Below, piece by piece: positions 63,071 through 64,000 of a stretch of DNA of 64,000 bases. Source of the DNA: Eledone cirrhosa (Eukaryota > Mollusca > Cephalopoda > Octopoda > Eledonidae). The translations under genes were made by a program, and so were the position numbers. A model generated the notes under the pieces. That model was not told the DNA's origin, made no database searches, and saw nothing but the letters and a program-made list of their open reading frames with translations. Position 1 is the stretch's first letter; every line of letters starts with the position of its first letter. The stretch spans positions 28,282,108-28,346,107 of the forward strand of contig OZ024744.1 in assembly GCA_964016885.1 (NCBI GenBank), given 5' to 3'.

Positions 63071-64000
63071 TTGACACTGTCGTTGTTGTTGTTCTCGCTG
63101 TTATCTCTGTTATTGTCACTGTTGTTGTTGTTGTCGCTGTTATAACTGTTATTGTCACTGTTGTTGTTGTTGTCGCTATTATATCTGTTATTGTCACTGA
63201 TGTTGTTGTTGCTGTCTCTGTTATCACTGTTATTGTCATTGTTGTTGTTGTTGTTGTACTCGCTGTTATCACTGTTTTTGTCACTGTTGTTGTCGATGTT
63301 ATCACTGTTATTTTCATTGTTGTTTTTGTTGTCACTGTTATAACTGTTATTGTCATTGTTGTTGTTGTTGTCGCTGTTATCACTGTTATTGTCATTGTTG
63401 TTGTTGTTGTCCCTGTTATCACTGTTATTGTCACTGTTGTTGTTGTTCTTGTCGCTGTTATAACTGTTACTGTCACTGTTGTTGTTGTCGCTTTTATCAC
63501 TGTTATTGACACTGTTGTTATTGTTGTCGCTGTTATAACTGTTATTGTCACTATTGTTGTTGTGGTTCTCGCTGTTATAACTGTTATTGTGACTGTTGTT
63601 GTTGTTGTTGTCGCTGTTATAACTGTTATTGTCATTGTTGTTGTTGTCGCAGTTATCACTGTTATTGACACTGTCGTTGTTGTTGTTCTCGCTGTTATCA
63701 CTGTTATTGTCACTGTTGTTGTTGTTGTCGCTGTTATAACTGTTATTGTCACTGTTGTTGTTGCTGTTGTCGCTGTCATAACTCTTATTGTCACTGTTGT
63801 TGTTGTTGTTGTTGTCGTTGTTATCACTGTTATTGTCATTATTGTTGTTCTCGCTGTTATCACTGGTATTGACACTGTTGTTGTTGTTGTCGCTGTTATA
63901 ACTGTTATTGTCTCTGTTGATGTTGTTGTTGTCGCTGTTATAACTGTTATTTTCACTGTTGTTGTTGTCGCTGTTATAACTCTTATTGTCACTGTTGTTG
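63071..64000 (+). repeat. Partial mosaic copy at the window edge
   Basis: 63,071-63,430 follows 56,348-56,707 (offset 6,723 bp). Near 63,430 it switches to the order of 57,843 and 60,868, with GTTCTTGTCGC and GTTACTG units, and runs to the window end in that register. The array clearly continues beyond base 64,000. Confidence 0.85.

Larger units (their letters stand above)
1..64000 (+). repeat. Continuous satellite array of ~36-bp GTT-rich monomers
   Basis: Every line of the window is made of the same monomer, in one orientation. It contains three modules in fixed order: GTT-ATC-ACT (9 bp), GTT-ATT-GTC-ACT (12 bp), and a GTT run closed by GTC-GCT (usually 12-21 bp). Monomer length changes mainly through the number of GTT triplets (2 to about 9). 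Frequent variants are ATAACT for ATCACT, GTCATT for GTCACT, and CTCGCT, GTCCCT, GTCTCT or GGCGCT for GTCGCT. No other sequence class longer than a few bases interrupts the array. At roughly 38 bp per monomer the window holds on the order of 1,700 units (estimate). Both window ends lie inside the array. I do not recognise the family; a eukaryotic satellite is inferred from size and HOR organisation. Confidence 0.98.

Noticed and set aside
1..64000. CRISPR array (short repeats of about 36 bp)
   Set aside because: The unit length is in the CRISPR range, but there are no unique spacers: the repeat is continuous, varies gradually, and has no cas genes or leader.
1..64000. Telomeric or G-quadruplex-forming repeat
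   Set aside because: The monomer is G/T-rich on one strand but has no GGG runs and no known telomere motif, and unit length is far longer than telomere repeats.
1..64000. Transposon or retroelement remnants at HOR junctions (for example near 44,751, 45,898 and 50,386)
   Set aside because: Junctions are direct satellite-to-satellite joins. No terminal inverted repeats, long terminal repeats, target-site duplications or poly-A tails are visible.

Overview
The window shows no gene I can support. All 64,000 bases are one uninterrupted satellite-type tandem array, entered mid-repeat at base 1 and left mid-repeat at base 64,000. The monomer is about 36 bp, usually 33-45 bp. It is built from three short modules in fixed order: GTT-ATC-ACT, GTT-ATT-GTC-ACT and (GTT)2-8-GTC-GCT. 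Read in the main + frame, nearly every triplet is purine-pyrimidine-pyrimidine (RYY). From the consensus monomer the + strand is about half T, with G>C>A and GC near 39%. All units point the same way; I found no inverted segment, transposon, tRNA, rRNA, CRISPR array or normal gene.

A satellite of this length with nested higher-order repeats (HORs) points to a eukaryotic nuclear genome in a long-read assembly. I do not recognise the satellite family and cannot name a lineage.

Layout. (1) 1-11.3 kb: an old, diverged mosaic of 0.3-1.2 kb cassettes recurring at irregular spacing, with small tandem duplications of about 240, 310 and 392 bp. (2) 11.3-20.1 kb: an 8.8 kb block repeated at 22.5-31.4 kb (offset about 11.2 kb), separated by a 1,540-bp/2,023-bp tandem pair. 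(3) 28.2-37.7 kb: two HOR copies of about 5.2 and 4.3 kb, the first holding a 634-bp tandem duplication. (4) 37.4-44.7 kb: a 2,469-bp HOR in two full copies, one shortened copy and one fragment. (5) 42.5-58.3 kb: a near-perfect 7.9 kb tandem duplication. (6) 57.0-63.1 kb: a near-perfect 3,025-bp tandem duplication, then a further partial mosaic copy to the window end. Blocks overlap because later duplications reused parts of earlier ones.

Two rare sequence markers divide the array. TTATTAGTTA occurs only from 2.2 to 21.7 kb. A six-T interruption (AACTTTTTTGTTATTGG and close variants) occurs only from 18.3 to 62.6 kb, 18 times. The spacing of the T6 sites works as a barcode for the duplication history. 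Sequence similarity between copies rises from left to right, so the right half looks like the recently amplified part.

The many long open frames on both strands follow from a monomer with few stop codons and triplet-sized length changes. They are not annotated as genes.
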